From NCBI GenBank assembly GCA_019689695.1, contig JADGHA010000039.1, forward strand, positions 1 to 16,093: a stretch of DNA of 16,093 nt, written 5' to 3'. Below, piece after piece: positions 6,390-14,709 of this stretch. Position 1 is the first letter of the stretch; each line of letters opens with the position of its first letter. The position numbers and the translations under genes were made by a program. The DNA comes from Micromonosporaceae bacterium (GTDB taxonomy: Bacteria > Actinomycetota > Actinomycetes > Mycobacteriales > Micromonosporaceae). Under the pieces are notes generated by a model, which was not told the origin of the DNA, did not search any database, and saw only the letters and a list, made by a program, of their open reading frames with translations.

Positions 6390-7172
6390 GTGTCGGATAT
6401 TTCAGTACAGAGACGGAGTTCGCTCATGGTCGCGGAGGTGGTGCCCGGGACTCCGGCGGACCACGCGCTCCGGGTCGACACCCGGGGCGTGGCGGACCCG
6501 GCCGAGCGGGAGTGCGCGGCGACGGTGAGCAGGGTGCTCGCCAGGCACGGCATCGCCGGTGACGAGGTCCGGGTACGGATGAACGGTTCGGCCTGCGCCG
6601 ACGGTCCCGCCCTGGTGCAGGTGAACCTGCGGGTGCACGGGGTACCGGCCCGGGTGCAGGTGCCGGGGCCCTCGCCGGCCGCCGCGGTCGCCGCGGCCGC
6701 CATCCGGCTGGACCGGCAGATCACCCGCCTGACCGGGACCTTCGAAATGTGGCCGTGGCCCGACCCGCAGCGGCGGTCGCTGAGCGCGCCCGTACCCGGG
6801 CGGATCGCCCGGGTGAAGCGGGTCCGGCTCCACCCCTGGGCGCCGGGCCAGGCGGCGGTCGCGATGGGTGCCATGGACTACGACGCGTACCTGTTCACCG
6901 ATGCGGAGACCGGTGAGGACGCGGTGATCTACCGCTCCGGGCCGAGCGGGCTGCGGCTGGCCCGCCAGCGCAGCATGCATCCGCCGTCGATGCCGGAGAC
7001 GCTCCCCACCACCGTGAACGTCCGTCGCGTGCCCGAGTTGACCCCTGCTCGGGCCGCCGCCCAGCTGGCGGCCGGTTGCCTGCCGTTCCTGTTCTTCACC
7101 GACCCGGCCACCGGCCGCGGCAACCTGCTCTACCGCCGCTACGATGCCAACCTCACCCTGGTTACACCATGA
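6390..7172 (+). CDS. Long ribosome hibernation factor, RafH/Rv0079-like (HPF/RaiA family)
   Basis: A 260-residue protein of the S30AE/HPF class, which binds the 30S decoding centre and silences ribosomes in stress or hypoxia. The N-terminal S30AE-like domain spans about 25-118. A Pro/Arg linker follows, then an HPF C-terminal dimerisation domain (about 140-193, with MDYDAYLFTDAETGEDAVIY). A second, shorter copy of that domain lies at about 210-260 (LPFLFFTDPATGRGNLLYRR). This duplicated C-terminus and the length fit mycobacterial RafH (Rv0079) rather than ordinary long HPF. The GTG at 6390 has GAGGAG nine bases upstream; the in-frame ATG at 6426 with GGAG at 6415 is a real alternative (248 residues). 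It overlaps the next gene by ATGA. A DosR-like box lies 30 bases upstream, matching the hypoxic control known for Rv0079. Confidence 0.85.
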   Translation: MSDISVQRRSSLMVAEVVPGTPADHALRVDTRGVADPAERECAATVSRVLARHGIAGDEVRVRMNGSACADGPALVQVNLRVHGVPARVQVPGPSPAAAVAAAAIRLDRQITRLTGTFEMWPWPDPQRRSLSAPVPGRIARVKRVRLHPWAPGQAAVAMGAMDYDAYLFTDAETGEDAVIYRSGPSGLRLARQRSMHPPSMPETLPTTVNVRRVPELTPARAAAQLAAGCLPFLFFTDPATGRGNLLYRRYDANLTLVTP

Positions 7173-7636
7173 GCGACGGGTTGGTACGGCGGCAGGTCAT
7201 GGCGGGTTCGGGAGGGCGCGGCCTGGTCGAGGTGGACCGCGCGGAGGCGATGGCTCTCCTCGGCAGCGTCGCCTACGGCCGGGTGGTGTTCACCCTCAAC
7301 GCGCTACCGGCGGTGCGTCCGGTCAACCATCTCGTGGATGGGGAGGACATCATCATCCGGACCCGGCTCTCCTCGGCGGTCGGCTCCCGGGTGCGCCCGG
7401 CGCCCGGCGTAGTGGTCGCCTACCAGGCGGACCAGATCGATCCGGACCGGCGGTTGGGCTGGAGCGTGGTGGTCACCGGCTACGCCTCGCCGGTCACCGC
7501 GCCGGACCAGATCGCCCGGTACGAGGCGGCGCTGATCCCGTGGGTCGACATGACCATGGACACCGTGCTGCGCATCCGCCCGCAGATCGTCACCGGATTC
7601 CGTTTGGTCGCCACCGACCAGGCCGGACCGAGCTAG
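7169..7636 (+). CDS. PPOX-class split-barrel flavin/cofactor-binding protein, Rv0080-like
   Basis: A 155-residue member of the pyridoxamine 5'-phosphate oxidase-like split-barrel superfamily. The characteristic order is visible: an N-terminal helix (VDRAEAMALLGSVAYGRVVF), the barrel strands with PAVRPVNHLVDGEDIIIRTR, VVVAYQADQID, and GWSVVVTGYA. Such proteins bind FMN, F420 or heme; the cofactor here is not determined. The ATG overlaps the preceding hibernation-factor stop (ATGA), so translation is probably coupled. The same pairing occurs in M. tuberculosis as Rv0079-Rv0080, a DosR-regulated pair, which suggests a shared role in low-oxygen or redox stress (inference). The gene converges on sigA with about 160 bases between. 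Confidence 0.85.
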   Translation: MSDGLVRRQVMAGSGGRGLVEVDRAEAMALLGSVAYGRVVFTLNALPAVRPVNHLVDGEDIIIRTRLSSAVGSRVRPAPGVVVAYQADQIDPDRRLGWSVVVTGYASPVTAPDQIARYEAALIPWVDMTMDTVLRIRPQIVTGFRLVATDQAGPS

Positions 7637-7676
7637 CCCCGCGGCGCAGCCATCGGCGACCGCCGCCCCGGCGCAG

Positions 7677-7700
7677 CAGGGCCAGAGGTCCCCGGCCCTG
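7677..7700. terminator. Possible weak terminator between PPOX gene and sigA
   Basis: CAGGGCC (7677-7683) pairs with GGCCCTG (7694-7700) around a ten-base loop. It is the clearest hairpin in the convergent gap 7637-7797. A direct GCCGGCCGGAGG repeat near 7748 and 7768 could form an alternative structure. Confidence 0.3.
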
Positions 7701-7797
7701 TCCGGCGCCGGACGCTGCACCGAGGCGCCGCACGCCTTGCGGCCCCGCCGGCCGGAGGTGATGGTGGCCGGCCGGAGGGGGACAGGCGGGGAGCTGG

Positions 7798-9537
<1,740 letters not shown>

Positions 9538-9728
9538 GAACGACCTTCCGGAGACGATGAGCGCGGGCTTCGGGGCCTCCGCCCCACCCACGTCCCCGCG
9601 GGCGGACCAGAGTCCTCCGCCGGCAAGCATGGCGCGGGGGAGCGGTGGCCAGCCGGTCGATGTGGTTCCGCCCCGCGCCGTGAACCGGACCCGGCCGGGC
9701 CGGTCCGCGGTGTGTGGGGCAGGGGTGA

Positions 9729-9734
9729 ATTGTA
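9729..9734 (-). promoter_or_regulatory. Candidate -10 element of the sigA promoter
   Basis: TACAAT on the minus strand is a near-consensus -10 hexamer in an otherwise GC-rich gap (9538-9803). It implies a start near 9722 and a leader of about 185 bases before the GTG at 9537. I see no clear TTGACA-like -35 at 17-18 bases. Confidence 0.5.
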
Positions 9735-9803
9735 GCGCCGTCTGCCGCGATCATCCCCTGCCGCGAGTCCCGCCCCCGCCTGGGCAACGGAGGACCCGGG
9801 ACA

Positions 9804-10652
9804 GTGGATGATCGGCAGCTTGGCAGGATAGTACCCGTGCGGCCGGTCCCGGAACCTGATGAGTTGCTCGCCATCGCGGTAAAGATCGCGCGGGCCGCGG
9901 CCGAGACCGCCCGGCGGATGCGGGCCGAGGCGATCACCGAGGTGGACACCAAGAGCACGGCCACCGATGTGGTCACCGCGGCCGACCGGGCGGTGGAGCG
10001 CCAGGTGGTGGGCGCGCTGCGCGAGCTGCGCCCGCAGGACACGGTGCTGGGCGAGGAGTACGGGCCGGCGGGCGGCCGCGGCGGCGGCACCGGGGTGCGG
10101 TGGGTGGTGGACCCGATCGACGGGACGGTGAACTACCTCTACGGGCTGCCGCAGTACGCGGTCTCGATCGCCGCGGCGGTGGACGGGGTGGTCGTGGCCG
10201 GGGTGGTGCACAACGCGGCGACCGGGGAGGAATGGACCGCCACCCGGGGCGGTGGCGCCTACCGGGCGGGCCGGCGGCTGGTCGGCTCGGCCACCACCCG
10301 GCTGAGCCAGGCGCTGGTGGGCACCGGCTTCGGCTACGATCCGGCCCGGCGCCGGCACCAGGCGGCGGTGCTCGCCCGGCTGCTGCCCGAGGTGCGCGAC
10401 ATCCGTCGGTTCGGAGCGGCCGCGCTCGACCTGTGCATGGCTGCCGAGGGCACTCTCGACGCGTACTACGAGAAGGGCCTCAACCCCTGGGACCACGCCG
10501 CGGGCGGCCTGGTGGCCGAGGAGGCCGGTCTGGTGGTGGCCGGGCTGGACGGCGCCCCGCCCGGGCCGGAGCTGGTCATCGCCGCGCCGCCGGCGCTGTT
10601 CGCGCCCCTGCACGACCGGCTGGCCGCCTACGACGCGGCCGGTGGCCCCTGA
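9804..10652 (+). CDS. Inositol monophosphatase-family phosphatase
   Basis: A 282-residue Mg-dependent, lithium-sensitive-type sugar phosphatase. Metal-site motifs are complete: GEEYG (Glu84/Glu85 region), WVVDPIDGTVNY (Asp103, Asp106, with Gly-Thr) and NPWDHAAGGLVAEEAG (Asp230). It should hydrolyse inositol-1-phosphate or a related sugar phosphate; inositol is needed for phosphatidylinositol and mycothiol in actinobacteria. Position and orientation match suhB (Rv2701c) beside sigA in M. tuberculosis. GGAGG at 9789-9793 precedes the GTG at 9804 by ten bases; a GTG at 9837 is an alternative start. It converges on the next gene with an 11-base gap and no room for a hairpin terminator between stops. 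Confidence 0.92.
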   Translation: MDDRQLGRIVPVRPVPEPDELLAIAVKIARAAAETARRMRAEAITEVDTKSTATDVVTAADRAVERQVVGALRELRPQDTVLGEEYGPAGGRGGGTGVRWVVDPIDGTVNYLYGLPQYAVSIAAAVDGVVVAGVVHNAATGEEWTATRGGGAYRAGRRLVGSATTRLSQALVGTGFGYDPARRRHQAAVLARLLPEVRDIRRFGAAALDLCMAAEGTLDAYYEKGLNPWDHAAGGLVAEEAGLVVAGLDGAPPGPELVIAAPPALFAPLHDRLAAYDAAGGP

Positions 10653-10663
10653 TCCCGAGGACC

Positions 10664-11197
10664 TCAGGCGAGGTCGGCGGGGCAGGTACCGGCGGGCGCC
10701 CTCGGGTTGCCGAGCTGGGTGAGCGACTGCTTGACCTCGGTCTCCGTGGCCAGTTGCTGGAACTTCTTGCCGATGACCACGTCCACCACGTCGTTCTGCC
10801 GCTGCGGGTCGAACTGGGGGTCGGCCTCCTGCAGGAAGTACGCGCGCAGCAGCCAGGCGTCGCCGACCGCCTTGGGCCCGTAGCGCAGGATCGCCACCCC
10901 GTCGACCGCCTTCGGGTTGTTGCCCTTCTTCTTGTCCACTGTGAAGCCACGGTGGCTGAAGTCCTGGCCGACCTGCTCGGCCAGGCCGGGCTGGTTCGTG
11001 CCGTTGAAGATCTTGAGCTTGACGTCCTTGTTCTCGTCCGGCAGTCGGGTGTTGACCAGCACCGCGCCCTTCGGACAGCCGGCCGCGGCCTTCGGGTCGC
11101 GCTGGCTGTCCCGCACCAGCGCCATGATGACGAAGATCACCGCCGCGAGGAACAGCACGCTGACCACGGCGAGCGCCCGTACTCGCGCAAAGCTCAT
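10664..11197 (-). CDS. Membrane-anchored LytR C-terminal domain protein, Cei-like
   Basis: A 177-residue protein with one N-terminal membrane segment (about 6-28, VRALAVVSVLFLAAVIFVIM), presumably leaving the rest outside the membrane. The exterior part is a LytR_C domain (about 55-150; VKLKIFNGTNQPGLAEQVGQ and VAILRYGPKAVGDAWLL), the fold also attached to LytR-CpsA-Psr cell-wall ligases. There is no catalytic LCP domain, as in Cei (Rv2700) of M. tuberculosis, which supports cell-envelope integrity. Two cysteines (in AAGCPKG and GTCPADL) could form a disulfide outside the cell. The start ATG has GGGGAG eleven bases upstream. Position between the phosphatase and DUF4193 matches the mycobacterial order. 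Confidence 0.85.
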   Translation of the reverse strand: MSFARVRALAVVSVLFLAAVIFVIMALVRDSQRDPKAAAGCPKGAVLVNTRLPDENKDVKLKIFNGTNQPGLAEQVGQDFSHRGFTVDKKKGNNPKAVDGVAILRYGPKAVGDAWLLRAYFLQEADPQFDPQRQNDVVDVVIGKKFQQLATETEVKQSLTQLGNPRAPAGTCPADLA

Positions 11198-11244
11198 GGT
11201 TGTTCGGCTCCCCGTCTGTCGCGCACGCCGGATTGCATGTGTCC

Positions 11245-11273
11245 GGTTACCGAGTATGCCGCTGAGGGTAACC
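11245..11273. promoter_or_regulatory. Inverted GGTTACC / GGTAACC pair
   Basis: GGTTACC (11245-11251) and GGTAACC (11267-11273) are inverted copies with 15 bases between, about 50-75 bases upstream of the Cei-like gene. GTAACC-type half-sites are reported for the actinobacterial response regulator MtrA (from memory); assignment is tentative. Confidence 0.3.
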
Positions 11274-11384
11274 CGTGTTCACCCCGACCACCGGTTCTGC
11301 GACATTCCCGCGACGCGCCGGCAATCACCTGCAGCGGAGTCCCTGGGGCGTGCCCTACCGTTGTCAGGCACTACGGCCGGTGGT

Positions 11385-11402
11385 GTCACATCGGTCACAT
11401 TG
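11385..11402 (+). promoter_or_regulatory. Tandem GTCACATYG nonamers (candidate MtrA-like site)
   Basis: GTCACATCG is followed directly by GTCACATTG, two nonamers in head-to-tail order. M. tuberculosis MtrA is described as binding tandem GTCACA-containing 9-mers. The exact 9-base period with no spacer is tighter than usual for an OmpR-type dimer, so the assignment is tentative. Confidence 0.35.
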
Positions 11403-11631
11403 GGAAGAAGTTTGGCCACCCAGGAGTACATCGTTCGCGCGAAAAAGGTAAGGTACCCCGCTCGCCGGGAGGCTTGTCCGGGGAAGATTCCCGGAACGGT
11501 CGCTCATCGAGGCGCGCACCGGCCGGCGGCGAGCACTCCGGCCCGGTTAGGGGAGGGCCGCTGTGGGAACCGAGACACCGTTGCCCGGCGTTACACCGGA
11601 GACGGTACGGAGTACGGGAGAGTGACAACCA

Positions 11632-11928
11632 ATGGCTACCGACTACGACGCTCCGCGTCGCGACGAGGTCGACCTCGGCGAGGACAGTCTGGAGGAGCTC
11701 AAGGCGCGCCGCGTCGACTCGCAGTCGGGCGCCGTGGACGTGGACGAGGCGGAGGTAGCCGAAACCTTCGAGCTGCCGGGGGCGGACCTCGCCGACGAAG
11801 AGCTCACCGTGAAGGTGCTGCCGATGCAGTCGGACGAGTTCCGCTGTGCGCGCTGTTTCCTGGTGCATCACCGCAGCCAGCTGGCGTACCAGCGGAGTGG
11901 GGAGCTGATCTGCCGGGAGTGTGCGTGA
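11632..11928 (+). CDS. DUF4193 zinc-ribbon protein
   Basis: A 98-residue acidic protein (many Asp/Glu in the first 60 residues) ending in a four-cysteine zinc ribbon: RCARCFLVHHRSQLA (Cys72, Cys75) and LICRECA (Cys94, Cys97). This is the conserved actinobacterial DUF4193 family (Rv2699c in M. tuberculosis); no function is established to my knowledge. The acidic N-terminus plus C-terminal ribbon suggests protein or RNA polymerase contacts, but that is inference. The ATG follows GGGAGAG by nine bases. A clean hairpin follows its stop, so it appears monocistronic. Confidence 0.92.
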   Translation: MATDYDAPRRDEVDLGEDSLEELKARRVDSQSGAVDVDEAEVAETFELPGADLADEELTVKVLPMQSDEFRCARCFLVHHRSQLAYQRSGELICRECA

Positions 11929-11939
11929 GTTGACCCGGC

Positions 11940-11962
11940 CGGCCACCATCAACTGGTGGCCG
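11940..11962 (+). terminator. Terminator hairpin after the DUF4193 gene
   Basis: A perfect 9-bp stem, CGGCCACCA (11940-11948) with TGGTGGCCG (11954-11962), and a TCAAC loop, starting 11 bases after the stop codon. Its right arm contains the upstream GTG (11956) of the following gene, which argues against that start. Confidence 0.7.
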
Positions 11963-11985
11963 ACATCGTGCGGGAGGGCGGCGAC

Positions 11986-12717
11986 GTGCCGGAGCCGGAG
12001 GAGCGAGACCGCGACGCGACGGTTGCCGCGCTGGCCGCGCACGATCTGGCGCCCGAGCAGCGCCGGCAGTTGCTCAGCCGGCTGGTGGCCGACGTGCGGG
12101 CGCGCGGTGTGGGCGACATGTTCAAGCCCGGCAAGGTGATCCGCTGGCTCGCCGACGAGATCACCGACGTGGCGCCGCACATACCGATCCGCGACCTGCA
12201 GACGCTGCGCCGGCACCACGACGGTCTGGACGGCGAGGAGCTGGCGCAACGGCTGGTGCGCAACGCGGCGATCGCCACCGGCGGCGTGGGCGCGGCCAGC
12301 GGCGGCGTGGCCGCCGTCGAATGGGCCGTGACGCCGACCCTGCTGTCGGCGCCGGTCCTGCTCGGCGTGGAGACCGTGGCCGTGGTGGCCATCGAGATCA
12401 AGCTGATCGGCGAGCTGCACGAGGTGTACCGGCAGCCGGTGCCCGGCAACGGCACGCAGCGGGCGGTGGCGCTGGTGCAGGCGTGGGCCGGGCGGCGCGG
12501 GGTCAACCCGATGGTCCCGGGCGTCGGCGTCGCGGCGGTACTCGGCACCACGGCCCGCAAGGAGCTGCGGGACCGGCTGCTGCGCCGGTTCAGCCGCAAC
12601 CTCTCCACGCTCGGTCCGCTGCTGACCGGCGCGGCGGTCGCCGCGTACCTCAACCGCAGGGCCACCCTGGCCCTCGGCGAGAAGCTGCGCGAGGACCTGC
12701 GCAAGACGCAGCGCTAG
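11986..12717 (+). CDS. Hypothetical protein with glycine-zipper-like hydrophobic segments
   Basis: A 243-residue protein I cannot assign to a characterised family. The N-terminal ~90 residues are charged and helical. Hydrophobic segments lie at about 94-111 (small-residue-rich, ATGGVGAASGGVAA), 117-142 (VLLGVETVAVVAIEIKLIGE), 175-190 and 209-224 (GPLLTGAAVAAYL), with a basic C-terminus. It may be membrane-associated. The GTG at 11986 has GGGAGGG seven bases upstream. GTGs at 11956 and 11968 are in frame, but 11956 lies inside the terminator hairpin of the preceding gene. Its stop overlaps the stop of the convergent DUF3093 gene. Confidence 0.75.
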   Translation: MPEPEERDRDATVAALAAHDLAPEQRRQLLSRLVADVRARGVGDMFKPGKVIRWLADEITDVAPHIPIRDLQTLRRHHDGLDGEELAQRLVRNAAIATGGVGAASGGVAAVEWAVTPTLLSAPVLLGVETVAVVAIEIKLIGELHEVYRQPVPGNGTQRAVALVQAWAGRRGVNPMVPGVGVAAVLGTTARKELRDRLLRRFSRNLSTLGPLLTGAAVAAYLNRRATLALGEKLREDLRKTQR

Positions 12718-13196
12718 CCGGTGCGGACGGCGTCCCTGGCGGCCAGCAGGGCCGCGGCGAGCTGGTCCGGGCGCCGGGAGCTGACCACCCAGTACGGCGT
12801 GGGGTCGGCGGGATCGTCCAGCAGGACCTGCACGGCACCCGGGATCCATGGCCGTTGCACCACGAACGCGCGCGGATCCGCGCCCACGCCCAGCACCTCC
12901 CGGCGGCCCGTCACGTCCAGCGGGATGGCGTCGGCAACGAACCGCGCCGGCAGGCGCGCGTCGTCAACCCGCAGCTCGCCGCCGGTCACCGCGACCCGGA
13001 TCCGGCCGGCCCACCACAGCGCTCCGGCGGTCAGGGGCAGCAGCACCGCGTAGGGCGCCCAGGTGCGGGCGCCGGGGGCGCCCAGGCCGATCTCGGCGGC
13101 CAGCAGGGCCGCCGCGCCGAGCAGCAGCGGCCAGGACCACCACGGCACGGTCAGCCGCTCGGAGTACTCCGGGGCGTGGGCGGGTGGACCGGTCAC
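12714..13196 (-). CDS. DUF3093 membrane protein
   Basis: A 160-residue protein with two membrane segments near the N-terminus (WWSWPLLLGAAALLAAEIGL and TWAPYAVLLPLTAGALWWAG). A soluble C-terminal domain follows (RIRVAVTGGELRVDDARLP; WVVSSRRPDQLAAALLAARD) that looks like a small beta-rich fold. This matches DUF3093 (Rv2698 in M. tuberculosis, similar length); the function is unknown. The GTG at 13196 has little ribosome site but a TACCCT -10 seven bases upstream, so a leaderless mRNA is likely. The longer open frame back to 13754 is antisense to dut and not coding. It is divergent from dut, and its stop codon interlocks with that of the preceding gene. Confidence 0.85.
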   Translation of the reverse strand: MTGPPAHAPEYSERLTVPWWSWPLLLGAAALLAAEIGLGAPGARTWAPYAVLLPLTAGALWWAGRIRVAVTGGELRVDDARLPARFVADAIPLDVTGRREVLGVGADPRAFVVQRPWIPGAVQVLLDDPADPTPYWVVSSRRPDQLAAALLAARDAVRTG

Positions 13197-13203
13197 GGCC
13201 TTG

Positions 13204-13209
13204 AGGGTA
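13204..13209 (-). promoter_or_regulatory. -10 element for leaderless DUF3093 transcript
   Basis: TACCCT on the minus strand (TANNNT pattern) ends seven bases before the G of the start codon GTG. Transcription and translation would begin at the same base, as is frequent in actinobacteria. Confidence 0.5.
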
Positions 13210-13313
13210 GCCCGTACGGCGCACAGGATGGCCGGTGCCAGCCACCGGGCAGGCCGCCGCGGGCTCCGCCGAGCGGGGATGCAGGATGAGGGGGTACGCG
13301 AATGGAGGCTGTC

Positions 13314-13826
13314 GTGAGCGATCTGCCCGTGCTGGTGCGCCGGCTCGACCCGGATCTCCCGTTGCCCGCGTACGCCCATCCGGGCGATGCCGGCGCTGAC
13401 CTGGTGGCCGCGGAGGATGTCGAGATCCCGCCGGGCGAGCGGGTCCTGGTCGGCACCGGTGTGGCCATCGCGCTGCCCGAGGGGTACGTGGGACTGGTGC
13501 ACCCGCGTTCCGGCCTTGCCGCGCGGCTCGGGGTGACCGTGCTCAACGCGCCGGGCACGGTGGACGCCGGCTACCGGGGCGAGATCAAGGTGAACCTGGT
13601 CAACCACGACCGGGCCAGCACCGCGAAGATCTCCCGCGGCGACCGGATCGCCCAGCTTGTGGTGCAGCGCGTCGAACGGGCACACTTCCACGTCGTTGAC
13701 CAGCTGCCCGACTCCACCCGGGGTGCCGGCGGGCACGGGTCCACCGGCGGGCACGCGGGCCTGCTCGGGGAGGCGCGGGCGGTGAGCCCGGACAGCCGGG
13801 GGACGGGAACGTCGGAGCGCGGTTAG
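13314..13826 (+). CDS. dut: dUTP diphosphatase (trimeric dUTPase)
   Basis: A 170-residue dUTPase hydrolysing dUTP to dUMP and pyrophosphate, keeping uracil out of DNA and supplying dUMP for thymidylate synthesis. All five motifs are present in order. These are HPGDAGADL (22-30), HPRSGLA (63-69), GTVDAGYRGEI (81-91, catalytic Asp84 and uracil-stacking Tyr87), RGDRIAQLVVQ (108-118), and the mobile arm STRGAGGHGSTG (134-145). A ~25-residue Gly/Ser/Arg-rich tail follows motif V, longer than needed. The GTG at 13314 is chosen because GGAGG lies five bases upstream and it gives MSDLPVLVRRLDP; an ATG at 13302 is possible. It leads a run of four co-directional genes. Confidence 0.97.
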   Translation: MSDLPVLVRRLDPDLPLPAYAHPGDAGADLVAAEDVEIPPGERVLVGTGVAIALPEGYVGLVHPRSGLAARLGVTVLNAPGTVDAGYRGEIKVNLVNHDRASTAKISRGDRIAQLVVQRVERAHFHVVDQLPDSTRGAGGHGSTGGHAGLLGEARAVSPDSRGTGTSERG

Positions 13827-13855
13827 GACGGCACGGTGGGACGGAAGGTGGACCG

Positions 13856-14620
13856 GTGAAGTTCTTCCGGGGCCGCGGCGGCGGGCGGCGTGGCCGCGAC
13901 GAGGCGGCCGAGCAGCCGCACGAGGCTGAGGAGCTCGAGGAGTTCGGGGACGACCAGGAGGACGAACCCGAGGCCGGCCGGGTCGGCGCGCACGCCAAGG
14001 GCCCGTACGACATCACCGAGGCGCCGCGGGGGGTGCAGCGGCTGGACCTGGGCAGCCTGCAGATTCCCGCGGTGGACGGCGTCGAGATCCGGGTGCAGGC
14101 CGACCCCGACGGCACGATCCAGCAGGTGGTGCTGGTGCACGGGGAGAGCGCGCTGCAGCTGGGGGTCTTCGCCGCGCCACGCAGCGAGGGCATCTGGGAC
14201 GAGGTGCGCGACGAGATCCGCCAGTCGCTGATCGCCGACGGCGCCAAGCCGTCGGAGCTGCCCGGGGAGTACGGCCAGGAGCTGCTGGCCCGGGTGCGGA
14301 CCCCGGACGGGGGGACCGACCTGCGCTTCGTCGGCATAGACGGGCCGCGCTGGATGGTGCGCGGGGTCTTCCAGGGCCGGGCGGCGGTGGATCCGAGCGC
14401 CGCCGGCCCGCTGCTGGAGTGCCTGCACGGGCTGGTGGTCGACCGCGGGCCGGAGGCCAAGCCGGTGCGCGAGCCGCTGCGGCTGCGGCTGCCGCGGGAG
14501 ATGGCCGAGCAGGCGCAGCGGATGGGCCCGAACGGGGTGGCCCCCGGGGGCGGCCCGGTGCCGCCGGCCCGCCCGGGGGGCGGTCCGGCCAGACCGGCGC
14601 CACGCCGCCGCAGCCCGTGA
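13856..14620 (+). CDS. DUF3710 protein
   Basis: A 254-residue cytoplasmic protein of the actinobacterial DUF3710 family (Rv2696c position next to dut). Residues 1-48 are low-complexity: a basic Gly/Arg start (FRGRGGGRRGRD) and then an acidic stretch (EEFGDDQEDEPE). The conserved core runs about 49-210 (GPYDITEAPRGVQRLDLGSL; DEVRDEIRQSLIADG; GIDGPRWMVRGVFQGRAA). The last ~35 residues are Pro/Gly/Arg-rich and look disordered. No catalytic motif is apparent and the function is unknown. GGAAGG lies seven bases before the GTG. The gap to dut is 29 bases, so co-transcription is likely. Confidence 0.9.
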   Translation: MKFFRGRGGGRRGRDEAAEQPHEAEELEEFGDDQEDEPEAGRVGAHAKGPYDITEAPRGVQRLDLGSLQIPAVDGVEIRVQADPDGTIQQVVLVHGESALQLGVFAAPRSEGIWDEVRDEIRQSLIADGAKPSELPGEYGQELLARVRTPDGGTDLRFVGIDGPRWMVRGVFQGRAAVDPSAAGPLLECLHGLVVDRGPEAKPVREPLRLRLPREMAEQAQRMGPNGVAPGGGPVPPARPGGGPARPAPRRRSP

Positions 14621-14709
14621 TCGCCGGCGGCCACCCTGCCGGCATACGCTTGGCAGACGGACCGCACCTGGTCCGGGCGCGGCTCGTCGAGAGAAGTGGA
14701 CGGAAGGTC

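Larger units (their letters stand above)
11198..11631. promoter_or_regulatory. Divergent control region of the Cei-like and DUF4193 genes
   Basis: About 430 bases with no gene. It contains GTAACC/GTCACA-type half-sites, a palindrome TTCGCGCGAA at 11434-11443, TAAGGT near 11448 as a possible -10 for the rightward gene, and a hairpin at 11478-11494 (CCGGG...CCCGG around AA-GA-TT). The rightward leader would then be ~170 bases, long for such a small gene. I do not recognise a named riboswitch. Confidence 0.5.

Noticed and set aside
11456..11560. Possible riboswitch (c-di-AMP ydaO type) in the DUF4193 leader
   Set aside because: GGGAG and a hairpin are suggestive, but I could not lay out the conserved ydaO core. 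No other riboswitch class fitted either.
11956..11985. Upstream GTG start for the hypothetical gene
   Set aside because: The codon lies inside the right arm of the DUF4193 terminator hairpin, while GTG 11986 has a strong ribosome site at good spacing.
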